This document shows, in pieces, positions 15,349 through 23,316 of a DNA stretch of 37,714 bases. This DNA comes from an uncultured Chloroflexota bacterium (GTDB taxonomy: Bacteria > Chloroflexota > Anaerolineae > Aggregatilineales > Phototrophicaceae). The position numbers and the translations under genes are program-made. The stretch spans positions 1-37,714 of the forward strand of contig CALBRY010000321.1 of NCBI GenBank assembly GCA_937927665.1, given 5' to 3'. Position 1 is the stretch's first letter. Every line of letters begins with the position of its first letter. The notes under the pieces were generated by a model that worked only from the letters and a program-made list of their open reading frames with translations, searched no databases and was not told the origin of the DNA.

Positions 15349-15459
15349 TCCATCTCATCTGCCAGAGGTTGACTCTGCTGAATTTGGCACCGTCCCGGCG
15401 CTCCGGGGGTTGCCGCGGCATCGTTGGGTCAGTCCCTCCGCCGCTCTTGATGAGTTCAG
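15349..15459 (-). promoter_or_regulatory. SAM-I (S-box) riboswitch aptamer upstream of metK
   Basis: Minus strand. P1 is formed by CTCATC (15454-15449) and GATGAG (15359-15354). Between them the invariant core reads AAGAG, GGAGGGACTGACCC, GATGCC, GGCAACC and GGTGCCAAATTC in the correct order, followed by a P4 hairpin (AGAG/CTCT) and CAG before the P1 3' strand. These are the hallmark SAM-I elements, including the kink-turn and pseudoknot segments. When SAM is bound, P1 is stable and the terminator forms; without SAM the P1 3' strand is free for the antiterminator. Confidence 0.96.
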
Positions 15460-15499
15460 TTAAACCCGCCACATTGTGTTTGGACGGGATAAACTAGCT

Positions 15500-15528
15500 A
15501 CTTTACCATTGCGCCGATTGCAGAACAA
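15500..15528 (-). promoter_or_regulatory. Candidate promoter of the metK riboswitch transcript
   Basis: TTGTTC (15528-15523), 17-nt spacer, TAAAGT (15505-15500) on the minus strand. Predicted start near 15493, about 35 nt before the aptamer. Both boxes are imperfect. Confidence 0.4.
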
Positions 15529-15589
15529 GAGCGAGTTGTGCAACCGACTCAATCTAGGCACGAACCAGCGGACGTATCGTGCAATGAGT

Positions 15590-15598
15590 TGGTATAAT
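15590..15598 (+). promoter_or_regulatory. Extended -10 promoter of the small membrane-protein gene
   Basis: TGGTATAAT, a perfect -10 hexamer (15593-15598) with the TGn extension, 47 nt before the ATG at 15645. No good -35 is present, as is common for extended -10 promoters. It is divergent from the metK promoter. The 373 nt between metK and this gene hold only the riboswitch, its terminator and these two promoters. Confidence 0.65.
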
Positions 15599-15644
15599 CG
15601 GGTCGATTACCGGACCGCTTCCCCGCACAACCCATGAGGAACCC

Positions 15645-16121
15645 ATGACAGACACACAGCGGTTGATTAAGCGCTATCAAAACTTACTTCGTTTTAGCGG
15701 ACTCTTTAATATTGTTCTTGCAAGTCCTTTGATCATCCCCGGGGTTTCTGTCTGGTATCTGATACTACTCAGCGATTTGAACCGGATGCTTGGCTTAGGC
15801 GGGCGCGAATTCGCAGTGCCTAGTGACCCGCTCCAAGCCCTGCTGATCAATACCGCTGGTATCGGTCTGGTGTTAATTGGTGCGATGGTGCTGTACGCGT
15901 CCGCACGCCCGCTCGCTAGAAGTGGAATTGTTCTACTCAACGCCGGAGGGCGATTGACGTTCTGTGTGATTGTCGTCTACTATGTTTTGTCTGCGGAACT
16001 GGGGCGAATTACATTGGTTTTGGGAATCGCCGATGCACTGATTGGTATCGGATTCCTGTACTTCCTGATCAAATTGCGAGCAGGCACAGCACAGCCGCCA
16101 ATCTCATTCCCTATTCCCTAA
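15645..16121 (+). CDS. Small four-helix membrane protein, unknown function
   Basis: A 158-residue protein with about four hydrophobic segments (near residues 17-45, 62-84, 92-112 and 118-142) and a short basic N-terminus (RLIKRYQNLLR). No recognised domain. The ATG at 15645 follows GAGGAAC at a good distance, and an extended -10 promoter lies upstream. It precedes the glycan cluster but is separated from the Wzz gene by about 107 nt, so it may be independent. Confidence 0.7.
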   Translation: MTDTQRLIKRYQNLLRFSGLFNIVLASPLIIPGVSVWYLILLSDLNRMLGLGGREFAVPSDPLQALLINTAGIGLVLIGAMVLYASARPLARSGIVLLNAGGRLTFCVIVVYYVLSAELGRITLVLGIADALIGIGFLYFLIKLRAGTAQPPISFPIP

Positions 16122-16228
16122 CCCCTGATCCCCGATCTACAATCGAGGGAATTTACTGCGAAAGAGAAACTTGCCGCACTGTCAGCGTGTCTCATCGAAC
16201 AGCGGCAACATGATTACACGGAGTGTTG

Positions 16229-16885
16229 ATGAGTCTACTTGATTATGCGCGTATTCTGCTGCGACGCGGTTGGATAATTATCCTGCTTGCGCTCATTGCT
16301 GCCGGAAGCGCCTACTTGCTCAGCCGAACCATTACCCCGGTTTATCGCGCCAGTCAACTGGTTCTGGTACAGCCATCCCGTAACGATCTCAGCTTGACTG
16401 AGTCATCGCAACGACTGCTGAATTCCTATGTGGTGTATTTGAAGAGCGCCGCCCGCGCACAAGAGATTATCGACACGCTCAACCTTGATATGCTGGCGGG
16501 TGAATTGGAAGGCGCAGTGACGATCCAATCGTCACGGGATAACCTGACTATTCAAATCGATGTCGATCTGGAAGAAGGACTGCCGGTCGATCGGATTGCG
16601 AATGAGTGGGGAAATCTGCTCGTGCGTTATCAGGAAACCGAAAACCAGACGCGGCGGCAGGAAGACCGTATCCGGGCACTGCTTCCCGATGGACCCGATG
16701 TGAGTTTGCTTCGCCCGCGTCCGCCCCTAAATGCCTTGATTGGCGCTGCGATCGGCGCGATCCTCGGGATCGGGATCGTGTTTGTGCTTGAATTTCTGGA
16801 AAGCGCAGTCATCCGCCATCGTGATGATCTGGAACGCACGCTAAATATGCCTGTACTCGCAGCGATTCCCGAACGGGATAAATAA
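16229..16885 (+). CDS. Wzz/YveK-like polysaccharide chain-length/co-polymerase protein
   Basis: A 218-residue membrane protein with two transmembrane helices (near 17-36 and 167-189) framing an extracytoplasmic domain that includes a predicted helical stretch, the organisation of Wzz domains in polysaccharide co-polymerases. The start LLDYARILLRRGWIIILLALI and the post-TM2 segment leading to LNMPVLAAIPERDK are characteristic, the latter being the cytoplasmic tail that contacts a BY-kinase. The ectodomain is shorter than in full-length Wzz, like Gram-positive activator subunits. ATG 16229 is preferred over GTG 16223 because GGAG lies 5 nt upstream. The kinase-like partner starts 11 nt after this gene. 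Confidence 0.85.
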   Translation: MSLLDYARILLRRGWIIILLALIAAGSAYLLSRTITPVYRASQLVLVQPSRNDLSLTESSQRLLNSYVVYLKSAARAQEIIDTLNLDMLAGELEGAVTIQSSRDNLTIQIDVDLEEGLPVDRIANEWGNLLVRYQETENQTRRQEDRIRALLPDGPDVSLLRPRPPLNALIGAAIGAILGIGIVFVLEFLESAVIRHRDDLERTLNMPVLAAIPERDK

Positions 16886-16896
16886 GGAGCCGTCCG

Positions 16897-17547
16897 ATGG
16901 CGAAAACCACTCTGATCACCCTCAGCGATCCGCGTTCGGCGGCGGCGGAAGCGTACCGCAGTTTACGAACGAACTTGATGTTTACCAGCATCGAAAAGCC
17001 GATCACGGCGTTCGCGGTAACATCCCCGTCCAGCAGCGAGGATAAGAGCCTCGTTCTGGCGAATTTGGCGGTCACATTCGCGCAATCTGGCAATAAGACA
17101 ATCATCATTGACGGCGATTTGCGACGTCCGGCACAGCATGAAATCTGGGGCGTCTCAAACGAGCGCGGCTTGACGACCATGATGTTGGATGATGCTGCTC
17201 TGAGCAATCCGCCGCTTATCGAAACAGAAGTCCCGAATCTGTCGATTCTTCCCGCGGGTATCCTTCCGCCTGTTCCGGCAGACGTATTGAGCAGCCCCAA
17301 GATGAGCAGCGTCATCGGCGTTTTGAAGGCGCGCGCGCATTATCTCCTGTTTGATAGTTCACCTGTGCTTGCGGCTACAGATGCCGCGCTGCTGGGCGCG
17401 AAACTCGACGGCGTGGTGCTGATCGTGCGCGCTGGTACAACACGGCGCGATCATGCTGCGCGGGCGCGGGAAACACTGGAACGGGTGCATGTGAAAGTGC
17501 TCGGCGCAGTGATGACAAATGCTGTGCGTGAAACGTCCGCCTACTAG
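16897..17547 (+). CDS. CpsD/BY-kinase-like ATPase with degenerate P-loop
   Basis: A 216-residue MinD/Mrp-fold protein of the bacterial tyrosine kinase family that regulates exopolysaccharide export together with the Wzz-like partner. The opening (SAAAEAYRSLRTNLMF) is the family's N-terminal helix with the EAYRxLRTN motif. Walker A' is TIIIDGDLRRP and Walker B is HYLLFDSSPV, both normal in form. The Walker A is not: the expected PGEGKST is SSEDKSL (residues 45-51), keeping Lys-Ser but losing both glycines. The C-terminus has a single Tyr (ETSAY) and not a tyrosine cluster. ATP binding and kinase activity are therefore doubtful. Ribosome site AAGGAG precedes ATG 16897. Confidence 0.85.
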   Translation: MAKTTLITLSDPRSAAAEAYRSLRTNLMFTSIEKPITAFAVTSPSSSEDKSLVLANLAVTFAQSGNKTIIIDGDLRRPAQHEIWGVSNERGLTTMMLDDAALSNPPLIETEVPNLSILPAGILPPVPADVLSSPKMSSVIGVLKARAHYLLFDSSPVLAATDAALLGAKLDGVVLIVRAGTTRRDHAARARETLERVHVKVLGAVMTNAVRETSAY

Positions 17548-17571
17548 CGCGTTGGTCAAGAGGCAAAGGGG

Positions 17572-19026
17572 ATGATCCGAATCGAAGTCACGTTGTTCGC
17601 CGCGGCAGTGCTCGTTTTGATCAGCATCTTTGCCAGTCGAATATCGCTGCGATTTGGTATCCCCGCGCTGCTTCTTTTCTTGCTCGTTGGCATGGTGGCA
17701 GGTTCGGAAGGGATCGGCGGCGTTTATTACGACGATCCGTATTCCGCGCAGTTCATCGGAACGGTGGCGCTGGCGTTTATCCTGTTTTCGGGCGGCTTAG
17801 ACAGCCAGTGGGCGCGACTGCGTCCCGCGCTCGTGCCATCCATCCTTCTGAGCAGTGTGGGTGTAATCCTGACGGCGGTGCTGGTCGGCGTATTTTCGCA
17901 TCTGGTTTTCGGCTTCACGCTGACTGAGGGAATTCTTTTAGGCGCGATTGTGTCGTCTACGGATGCCGCCGCTGTGTTTTCCGTACTGCGCGGGCAAAAG
18001 ATTCGGCTGTACGGCAGCCTTGAACCGATTCTTGAATTGGAGAGCGGCAGCAACGATCCGATGGCGATCCTGCTTACGCTCGGCATGATTCAGGTGATCA
18101 CTGTTCCGTCAATTACGTTTCTGGATCTGCTCATCTTCTTCGTACAGCAGTTTGTCTTAGGGGCGCTGATGGGTGTCGCCAGCGCATTCACGCTCCGCTG
18201 GCTGCTGAATCGGGCACGCCTTGAAGTTGACGGGCTGTACCCCGTATTCATGTTTGCGTTTGTGCTGCTCACCTACGGCTTGACCGCGAGCATCGGCGGT
18301 AACGGATTTCTCGCCGTTTTTCTGAGTGGGATCATTCTCGCTCAATTCGAGTTTCGCCATAAACGCAGCCTGATCAGCTTTCATGAGGGAATCGCGTGGC
18401 TGATGCAGATCACGATGTTTTTGGCGCTGGGGCTGCTGGTGTTTCCGTCGCAAGTGTTAGCTCAAGCGGACAAGGGCATTCTGATCGCGCTGTTCTTGAT
18501 CATCGTGGCGCGTCCGGCGGCGGTGTTTATCAGCCTGATCTTCTTGCGAATCCCGTGGCGGCAAATGCTGTTTGTCGCATGGGTGGGGCTGCGCGGCGCG
18601 GCGCCGATCATCCTAGCAACGTTTCCGTTATTGGCGGGAATCGCGCTGGCGGCGGAGATTTTCAATATCGTCTTTTTTGTAGTGGTGACATCGGTAATTT
18701 TGCAGGGCTTATCGCTTGTGTGGGTGGCGCGCAAACTAGGGTTATATATCGATGCGCCGCCTGATGTAAAAAGCCCGCTTGTTTTTGTGCAGGGCGACGA
18801 TATGCGCGGCGCGCTTCACGAAATTGTCGTTGAAGCGAATTCAGGCGCAGTGGGGCGTAAAATACTGGAATTGAGTCTGCCGCCCAGTACATTGATCGTG
18901 CTGATCGGGCGGAATAATGAATTTATCGTGCCGAATGGTGGAACTGACATACTGCCGGGCGATCGACTGCTTGTGTTGAGTGATGCGCAGCATCTCCCCG
19001 CCTTAACCACTTTGTGCCAATGCTAA
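17572..19026 (+). CDS. nhaP2: K+/H+ antiporter, CPA1 family, with C-terminal TrkA-C domain
   Basis: A 484-residue membrane antiporter exchanging K+ (or Na+) for protons. About 12 transmembrane segments span residues 1-390. The ion-binding regions read SSTDAAAVFSVLRG and LESGSNDPMAILLT, closely matching NhaP2/CvrA (xSTDAAAVF, ESGSNDPMA). The end, IVVEANSGAVGRKILELSLP and GDRLLVLSD, is a TrkA-C (RCK-C) regulatory domain. ATG 17572 is 24 nt after the kinase-like gene with GAGG 8 nt upstream. Its position between export and sugar-nucleotide genes suggests co-transcription, without an obvious functional link. Confidence 0.9.
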   Translation: MIRIEVTLFAAAVLVLISIFASRISLRFGIPALLLFLLVGMVAGSEGIGGVYYDDPYSAQFIGTVALAFILFSGGLDSQWARLRPALVPSILLSSVGVILTAVLVGVFSHLVFGFTLTEGILLGAIVSSTDAAAVFSVLRGQKIRLYGSLEPILELESGSNDPMAILLTLGMIQVITVPSITFLDLLIFFVQQFVLGALMGVASAFTLRWLLNRARLEVDGLYPVFMFAFVLLTYGLTASIGGNGFLAVFLSGIILAQFEFRHKRSLISFHEGIAWLMQITMFLALGLLVFPSQVLAQADKGILIALFLIIVARPAAVFISLIFLRIPWRQMLFVAWVGLRGAAPIILATFPLLAGIALAAEIFNIVFFVVVTSVILQGLSLVWVARKLGLYIDAPPDVKSPLVFVQGDDMRGALHEIVVEANSGAVGRKILELSLPPSTLIVLIGRNNEFIVPNGGTDILPGDRLLVLSDAQHLPALTTLCQC

Positions 19027-19045
19027 ACGTTAAGGAGCGAATGCG

Positions 19046-20122
19046 ATGATGAAGGGTTTGATCCTCAGCGGCGGAAAAGGAACGCGGCTTTATCCGCTGA
19101 CCTATACCCGGGCGAAACAGTTGATCCCTGTAGCGAATAAGCCTGTCTTGTTTCGTGTTATTGAAATGATCCGCGATGCAGGAATAGAAGAAATCGGTAT
19201 TGTCGTGGGGCAGACCGCGCCTGAAATTGAATCGGCGGTCGGAGACGGATCAAAGTTTGGCGTGCGGATTACGTATATTCCGCAAGACAGCCCGGATGGG
19301 TTGGCGCATGCCGTCAAGATTTCGCATGATTTTCTCGGCGATGATCCGTTCGTCATGTTTCTGGGCGATAATGTCATTCAGGGAGGGATCAGTACGCTGA
19401 TCCGCGATTTTACCAATCATCCTGAATGGCAGGCACAGATCGTTCTAAAGAAGGTGGATAACCCACAAGCGTTCGGGGTGGCGAAACTGCGCGAAGATGG
19501 CACGATTGAGAAGTTGATCGAAAAGCCGAAAGAACCGCCGAGCGATCTGGCGCTGGTAGGCATTTATATGTTCGATCATCATGTCTTTGAAGCCGTCAAC
19601 AGCATTGGTAAATCATGGCGCGGTGAACTCGAAATCACAGACGCGATTCAGTGGTTGATCGATCACGATTACACCGTATCGCCGCATGTTCATCAAGGCT
19701 GGTGGATTGATACAGGCAAGCCGATCGATATGCTGGAAGCGAATGCCAGCGTACTCGATGAAATTGTGCCGACCATCGCCCCGGACGCGGTGATCATCAA
19801 CAGCGAAGTCGATCGCCGTGTGACTGTCGAAGCAGGTGCGCGCATTATCAACAGCACGGTACACGGTCCTACGATAATTGGCAGCGGCACCGTGATTGAG
19901 GACAGCTATATCGGACCCTACACGAGCATCTATTACGAGGTTACGATAAAGAACTCCGAGATTGACCGGAGTATCATTCTGGAAAAGACGACAATCACCG
20001 ATCTCGATGCGCGTCTATCAAGTTGTCTGATCGGGCGCAGCGCGCAGGTCAGTGGAAAACAGACACGCCCGCGTACGCTCACGATGAATTTGGGCGATCA
20101 CAGCAGCATTTTAATCGTATAG
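19046..20122 (+). CDS. rmlA: Glucose-1-phosphate thymidylyltransferase, long form
   Basis: Forms dTDP-glucose from dTTP and glucose-1-phosphate, the first step to dTDP-rhamnose. The 358-residue product starts with GLILSGGKGTRLYPLTYTR and AKQLIPVANKPV, the nucleotide-binding signature. FVMFLGDNV holds the Mg-binding Asp and KPKEPPSDLALVGIYMF the sugar-binding region. A C-terminal extension (about 245-350) has the hexapeptide pattern of a left-handed beta helix (INSTVHGPTIIGSGTVIEDS), so it is the 350-residue RmlA-long type and not the 290-residue RmlA. ATGATG start at 19046 with AAGGAG 8 nt upstream. Confidence 0.93.
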   Translation: MMKGLILSGGKGTRLYPLTYTRAKQLIPVANKPVLFRVIEMIRDAGIEEIGIVVGQTAPEIESAVGDGSKFGVRITYIPQDSPDGLAHAVKISHDFLGDDPFVMFLGDNVIQGGISTLIRDFTNHPEWQAQIVLKKVDNPQAFGVAKLREDGTIEKLIEKPKEPPSDLALVGIYMFDHHVFEAVNSIGKSWRGELEITDAIQWLIDHDYTVSPHVHQGWWIDTGKPIDMLEANASVLDEIVPTIAPDAVIINSEVDRRVTVEAGARIINSTVHGPTIIGSGTVIEDSYIGPYTSIYYEVTIKNSEIDRSIILEKTTITDLDARLSSCLIGRSAQVSGKQTRPRTLTMNLGDHSSILIV

Positions 20123-20135
20123 GCTGGGGATAAGC

Positions 20136-21092
20136 ATGGCACTAACGGCAGAGAAAAAAGAGATCAAGCTGATCGTCATCGATATTGACGGGACGCTGCT
20201 CAACAGCAAAATGGAGTTGAGCGAACGTAACGAAAAAGCGCTCAAGGCAGCGGCGGCGATGGGCGTACAGATTGCTTTCGCGACGGGGAAAACCTATAAC
20301 TCCGCGAAGCATCTATTCGAGAAATTGGAACTGAAAGCACCGGGAATCTTCGTTCAGGGATTGCTGACGTATGATGCGGGCGGCAGCATCACCCATCAAC
20401 AGGTGCTGAGTACAGCCGTTTGCCGCAAGGTGATCACGTTTGCGGAGGATCGCGGCTACTTTCTGCTGGCGTACAGCGGCGGGCGTATCCTGACACGCAG
20501 TGTCAATCAAACCATCTATGATCAGATGGCAAAGTATCACGAAACTCTCGAACCTGCCGGATCGCTTTATAACATTCTCGGCGAAGTCCCTATCAATAAG
20601 CTGGTGGCAATCGGTGAGGACTCACGCGCAATCAAGGCACTGCGCTGGCAGTTGAACACCATGCTTGATGGCAGCGCGCGCGTTGTACAGGCGGGCGTTC
20701 CCAACATGCTGGAAGTGCTCCCAACGGGTGTGTCAAAAGGGTCGGCGCTCAAGATGCTGACGAAAGACCTTCGCATCCCGGCAGATCAGGTGATGGCGAT
20801 CGGGGATGCGGAAAACGATATCGAGATGATCCAGTTCGCTGGTTTGGGCGTCGCGATGGGGCAGGCGGACGAGACGGTTAAGAGCCATGCAAAGTACGTC
20901 GCGCCTACGCACGATGAAGATGGCGTTGCCGACGCGATTGAGAAGTTTATCCTGCCGGAACCGAAACCTGCGCCCGAAGCAGTCGTTGTCACGGATGGCA
21001 AAACGGCTGAAGCATCGAGCAGTTCCCCGGAGGTAAAGCCCGAATCAGAGGCGAAATCCGCCAAAGACGGGACGGGAGAGAAGAAGTCGTGA
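20136..21092 (+). CDS. Cof-type HAD-superfamily phosphatase with charged C-terminal tail
   Basis: A 318-residue cytosolic phosphatase of HAD subfamily IIB (Cof-like). Motif I is DIDGTLLNS (nucleophile Asp), motif II is ATGKT, and motif IV is GDAENDIEM with the Mg ligands; GVSKGSALKML carries the motif III Lys. These enzymes act on sugar phosphates or other small phosphoesters; lying between rmlA and rmlB, it may work on a hexose phosphate for this glycan. From about residue 272 the protein has a 45-residue tail rich in Pro, Glu, Lys, Ala and Ser that is not part of the family fold. Its stop overlaps the GTG start of rmlB (GTGA). Confidence 0.88.
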   Translation: MALTAEKKEIKLIVIDIDGTLLNSKMELSERNEKALKAAAAMGVQIAFATGKTYNSAKHLFEKLELKAPGIFVQGLLTYDAGGSITHQQVLSTAVCRKVITFAEDRGYFLLAYSGGRILTRSVNQTIYDQMAKYHETLEPAGSLYNILGEVPINKLVAIGEDSRAIKALRWQLNTMLDGSARVVQAGVPNMLEVLPTGVSKGSALKMLTKDLRIPADQVMAIGDAENDIEMIQFAGLGVAMGQADETVKSHAKYVAPTHDEDGVADAIEKFILPEPKPAPEAVVVTDGKTAEASSSSPEVKPESEAKSAKDGTGEKKS

Positions 21093-22129
21093 AGAACATT
21101 CTCGTCACAGGCGGTGCAGGATTCATCGGGAGCGCTTTCGCGCGCATGATGGTCGCCCGCTATCCTGAATACAACATCATCGTGTATGACAAGCTCACGT
21201 ATGCGGGCAACGTCGATAATCTGCTGCCCATCAGCGATGAGCCGAATTACCGATTTGAGCAAGGGGATATCGCGCACCGCGAAACAGTGCGTCGTGTCCT
21301 GAGCGATCATGCGATTGATACCGTCGTCAATTTTGCGGCGGAAAGTCATGTCGATCGCAGCATCATGGGCGCGGATGCGTTCATGCACACCAACTCGATT
21401 GGTGTGTATATCCTGCTTGATGAAGGACGCGCGCACGGGCTGGAACGCTTCTTACAGGTTTCAACCGATGAGGTGTACGGATCGCTTGCCGAAGGGGAGG
21501 CAGTCGAAACATCACCGCTTGCGCCCCGCAATCCATACAGCGCCGCCAAAGCCGGGGGCGAACTCATGGTGCGCGCCTACCACGAGACACACGGGATGAA
21601 TACGGTGATCACGCGTGGAAGTAACACGTTTGGTCCGTATCAATACCCGGAAAAACTCCTGCCGTTCTTCATCACCGAAGCGATTGAAGATAAATTTCTG
21701 CCGCTGTACGGCGATGGGATGCAGGTGCGCGATTGGTTATACGTTGAAGATCATGTAAGCGGGATCGATGTGGCGCTGCATAAGGGCGAACCCGGCGAGA
21801 TTTACAACGTGGCGGGTGAGGATTTGCGGCATAACATCCATGTTGCTCATGACTTGCTGGCGCGGCTCGATAAGCCGACATCCCTCTTGAAACATGTTCC
21901 TGACCGCGAAGGTCATGATCTGCGTTATGCGATGAGCTGCGATAAGCTCCGCGCGCTGGGTTGGAAGCAGGCGCATACGTGGGAAACCGCGCTTGAAGAA
22001 ACCGTTGCATGGTATCGTGAAAATGAATGGTGGTGGCGGAAGATCAAGACGGGCGAGTATCTGGAGTATTACAAGCGCCAGTATGCCGCGCGACTCGCTG
22101 CCGCTGATAGTGTGACGACGGACGGCTGA
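21089..22129 (+). CDS. rmlB: dTDP-glucose 4,6-dehydratase
   Basis: Second step of dTDP-rhamnose synthesis, an NAD-dependent extended SDR. In 346 residues it has the Rossmann motif TGGAGFIGS (7-15), DKLTYAGNVDNL typical of RmlB, the active-site STDEVYG, and YSAAKAG with the catalytic YxxxK. RGSNTFGPYQYPEKLLP is the usual substrate-binding loop. The start is GTG 21089, overlapping the preceding stop by 4 nt and preceded by GGGAGAG. Its TGA overlaps the next ATG (TGATG at 22127-22131). Confidence 0.95.
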   Translation: MKNILVTGGAGFIGSAFARMMVARYPEYNIIVYDKLTYAGNVDNLLPISDEPNYRFEQGDIAHRETVRRVLSDHAIDTVVNFAAESHVDRSIMGADAFMHTNSIGVYILLDEGRAHGLERFLQVSTDEVYGSLAEGEAVETSPLAPRNPYSAAKAGGELMVRAYHETHGMNTVITRGSNTFGPYQYPEKLLPFFITEAIEDKFLPLYGDGMQVRDWLYVEDHVSGIDVALHKGEPGEIYNVAGEDLRHNIHVAHDLLARLDKPTSLLKHVPDREGHDLRYAMSCDKLRALGWKQAHTWETALEETVAWYRENEWWWRKIKTGEYLEYYKRQYAARLAAADSVTTDG

Positions 22130-22911
22130 TGCAAAATCGACCCGTCAAGCAAATGAGCCTCAGCGGTCACTATCCACCTGTCGCGCGTGCGCCGCGAGTC
22201 AAAGCTATTCCCATGCTGACGTGCGGTTGTCTCGGCATATTTGGCGTCTGTCTGGTCGTGGCGGTGATCGGTGTGGTGGTGCTGCTCCCCAATTTGCCGG
22301 GAATCGCCGCGCAAGTTGTCGGGTTCACGCCGAACGGCAGCGTCGAAAGCGTATTCGTCAACCCGCCGCCGCCCGCCCCTGAGCTTCAGAATCCCGTCGT
22401 TGTCGATCAAGCGATCGTCAATCTCGGTGTGTACGGTGAGCAGGCGATCAACAATGCGCCGACGCTGTATAACTTCACCATCGGTACGGCGGCGGGTGTT
22501 GAAGCGGCGTCGATCACGTTCACCGAGAGCGGGCTCATGGATTTATGCCGCCAGCGAACGACGATCTGCCTAAATCAGAATCCGACTTATCAAAATGTGG
22601 CGGTTGATCTGCGCCCGGGTGGTTTGATCGCGTATGCTGATGCGACTCTGCCACAATTAGGCGGATTGACTCAGCGGTTGGGCGTTGTGCTTCAGGTTGA
22701 TGCGACGGGACGGCGGCTCGTATTTGTCGGGTTGGATATCAACGGGTCTTTGTTCTCGAACCCGCCTGTAGAGTTAAGCACCCTGATCGCACAGCTTGAG
22801 CAAGACGCGAACACGATTTTGACCGGGTTATCGGTCGAAATGAGTGGATCGCAGTATTCGCTTTCGCGTATCACCATCGATGACACGATGGCGGTTCTGT
22901 TCTTACAGTAA
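22129..22911 (+). CDS. Single-pass membrane-anchored protein, unknown function
   Basis: A 260-residue protein with a basic cytoplasmic N-terminus (about 28 residues), one transmembrane helix near 31-53 that contains CGCLGIFGVC, and an extracytoplasmic remainder that starts with a Pro-rich linker (NPPPPAPEL). The external part is predicted to be mixed alpha/beta and includes one Cys pair (LCRQRTTICL). It does not match a family I know. The start overlaps the rmlB stop, so it is translated with the rhamnose genes, and it may belong to surface-glycan assembly. Confidence 0.72.
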   Translation: MQNRPVKQMSLSGHYPPVARAPRVKAIPMLTCGCLGIFGVCLVVAVIGVVVLLPNLPGIAAQVVGFTPNGSVESVFVNPPPPAPELQNPVVVDQAIVNLGVYGEQAINNAPTLYNFTIGTAAGVEAASITFTESGLMDLCRQRTTICLNQNPTYQNVAVDLRPGGLIAYADATLPQLGGLTQRLGVVLQVDATGRRLVFVGLDINGSLFSNPPVELSTLIAQLEQDANTILTGLSVEMSGSQYSLSRITIDDTMAVLFLQ

Positions 22912-22912
22912 C

Positions 22913-23287
22913 ATGCCCTCGCATGGTTATGTTTTTACCCTCACGCCTGAAGAATGGGCGGCGTACAAGGACGCGATGCGCGCGATCCTGATCGACGCCG
23001 CCCGCAGTCGGGAAATCCTCACATACTCTGAACTTGCGAATAGAAATCCGGTCGCGTATCTGCATCCGCATTCGTTCACGTTTACGAATATGCTGCGGTC
23101 GGTGTGCGGAGAGGAATACGCGAAAGGGCACGGTCAGTTATGCGCGCTCGTCGTCAGCAAGACTACGGGAATGCCGAGCGGTGGTTATTTTCGGGGGATG
23201 GCGGGGGAGCATGATTCCAAGGCGGATTTAGAAACGCGCTGGCGCGCAGACGTGGATCACGTTTTCAAATTGTGGGAAAACGGTTAG
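22913..23287 (+). CDS. Small conserved hypothetical protein
   Basis: A 124-residue soluble protein starting at ATG 22913, one nucleotide after the preceding stop. The frame is open further upstream within the previous gene, but that part is a shadow. The pattern REILTYSELANR, LHPHSFTFTNML, GHGQLCALVVSKTTGMPSGGYFRG resembles a small family of uncharacterised bacterial proteins in which the first part looks like a winged-helix. I cannot name a function. It is followed, with a gap of about 29 nt, by a zinc-ribbon PLD-like gene, and the two may form a unit. Confidence 0.72.
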   Translation: MPSHGYVFTLTPEEWAAYKDAMRAILIDAARSREILTYSELANRNPVAYLHPHSFTFTNMLRSVCGEEYAKGHGQLCALVVSKTTGMPSGGYFRGMAGEHDSKADLETRWRADVDHVFKLWENG

Positions 23288-23316
23288 CATTAAATGCGTT
23301 GTTTTCGTCAGGACAG

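Noticed and set aside
16122..16228. TACAAT hexamer (16138-16143) as promoter of the Wzz-like gene
   Set aside because: No -35 at proper spacing and no TGn extension; too weak to list as a feature.
23040..23090. Plus-strand short frame starting ATGCG with repeated Arg/Ile codons, as a second leader peptide
   Set aside because: It lies within the 124-residue gene and lacks a promoter and terminator.
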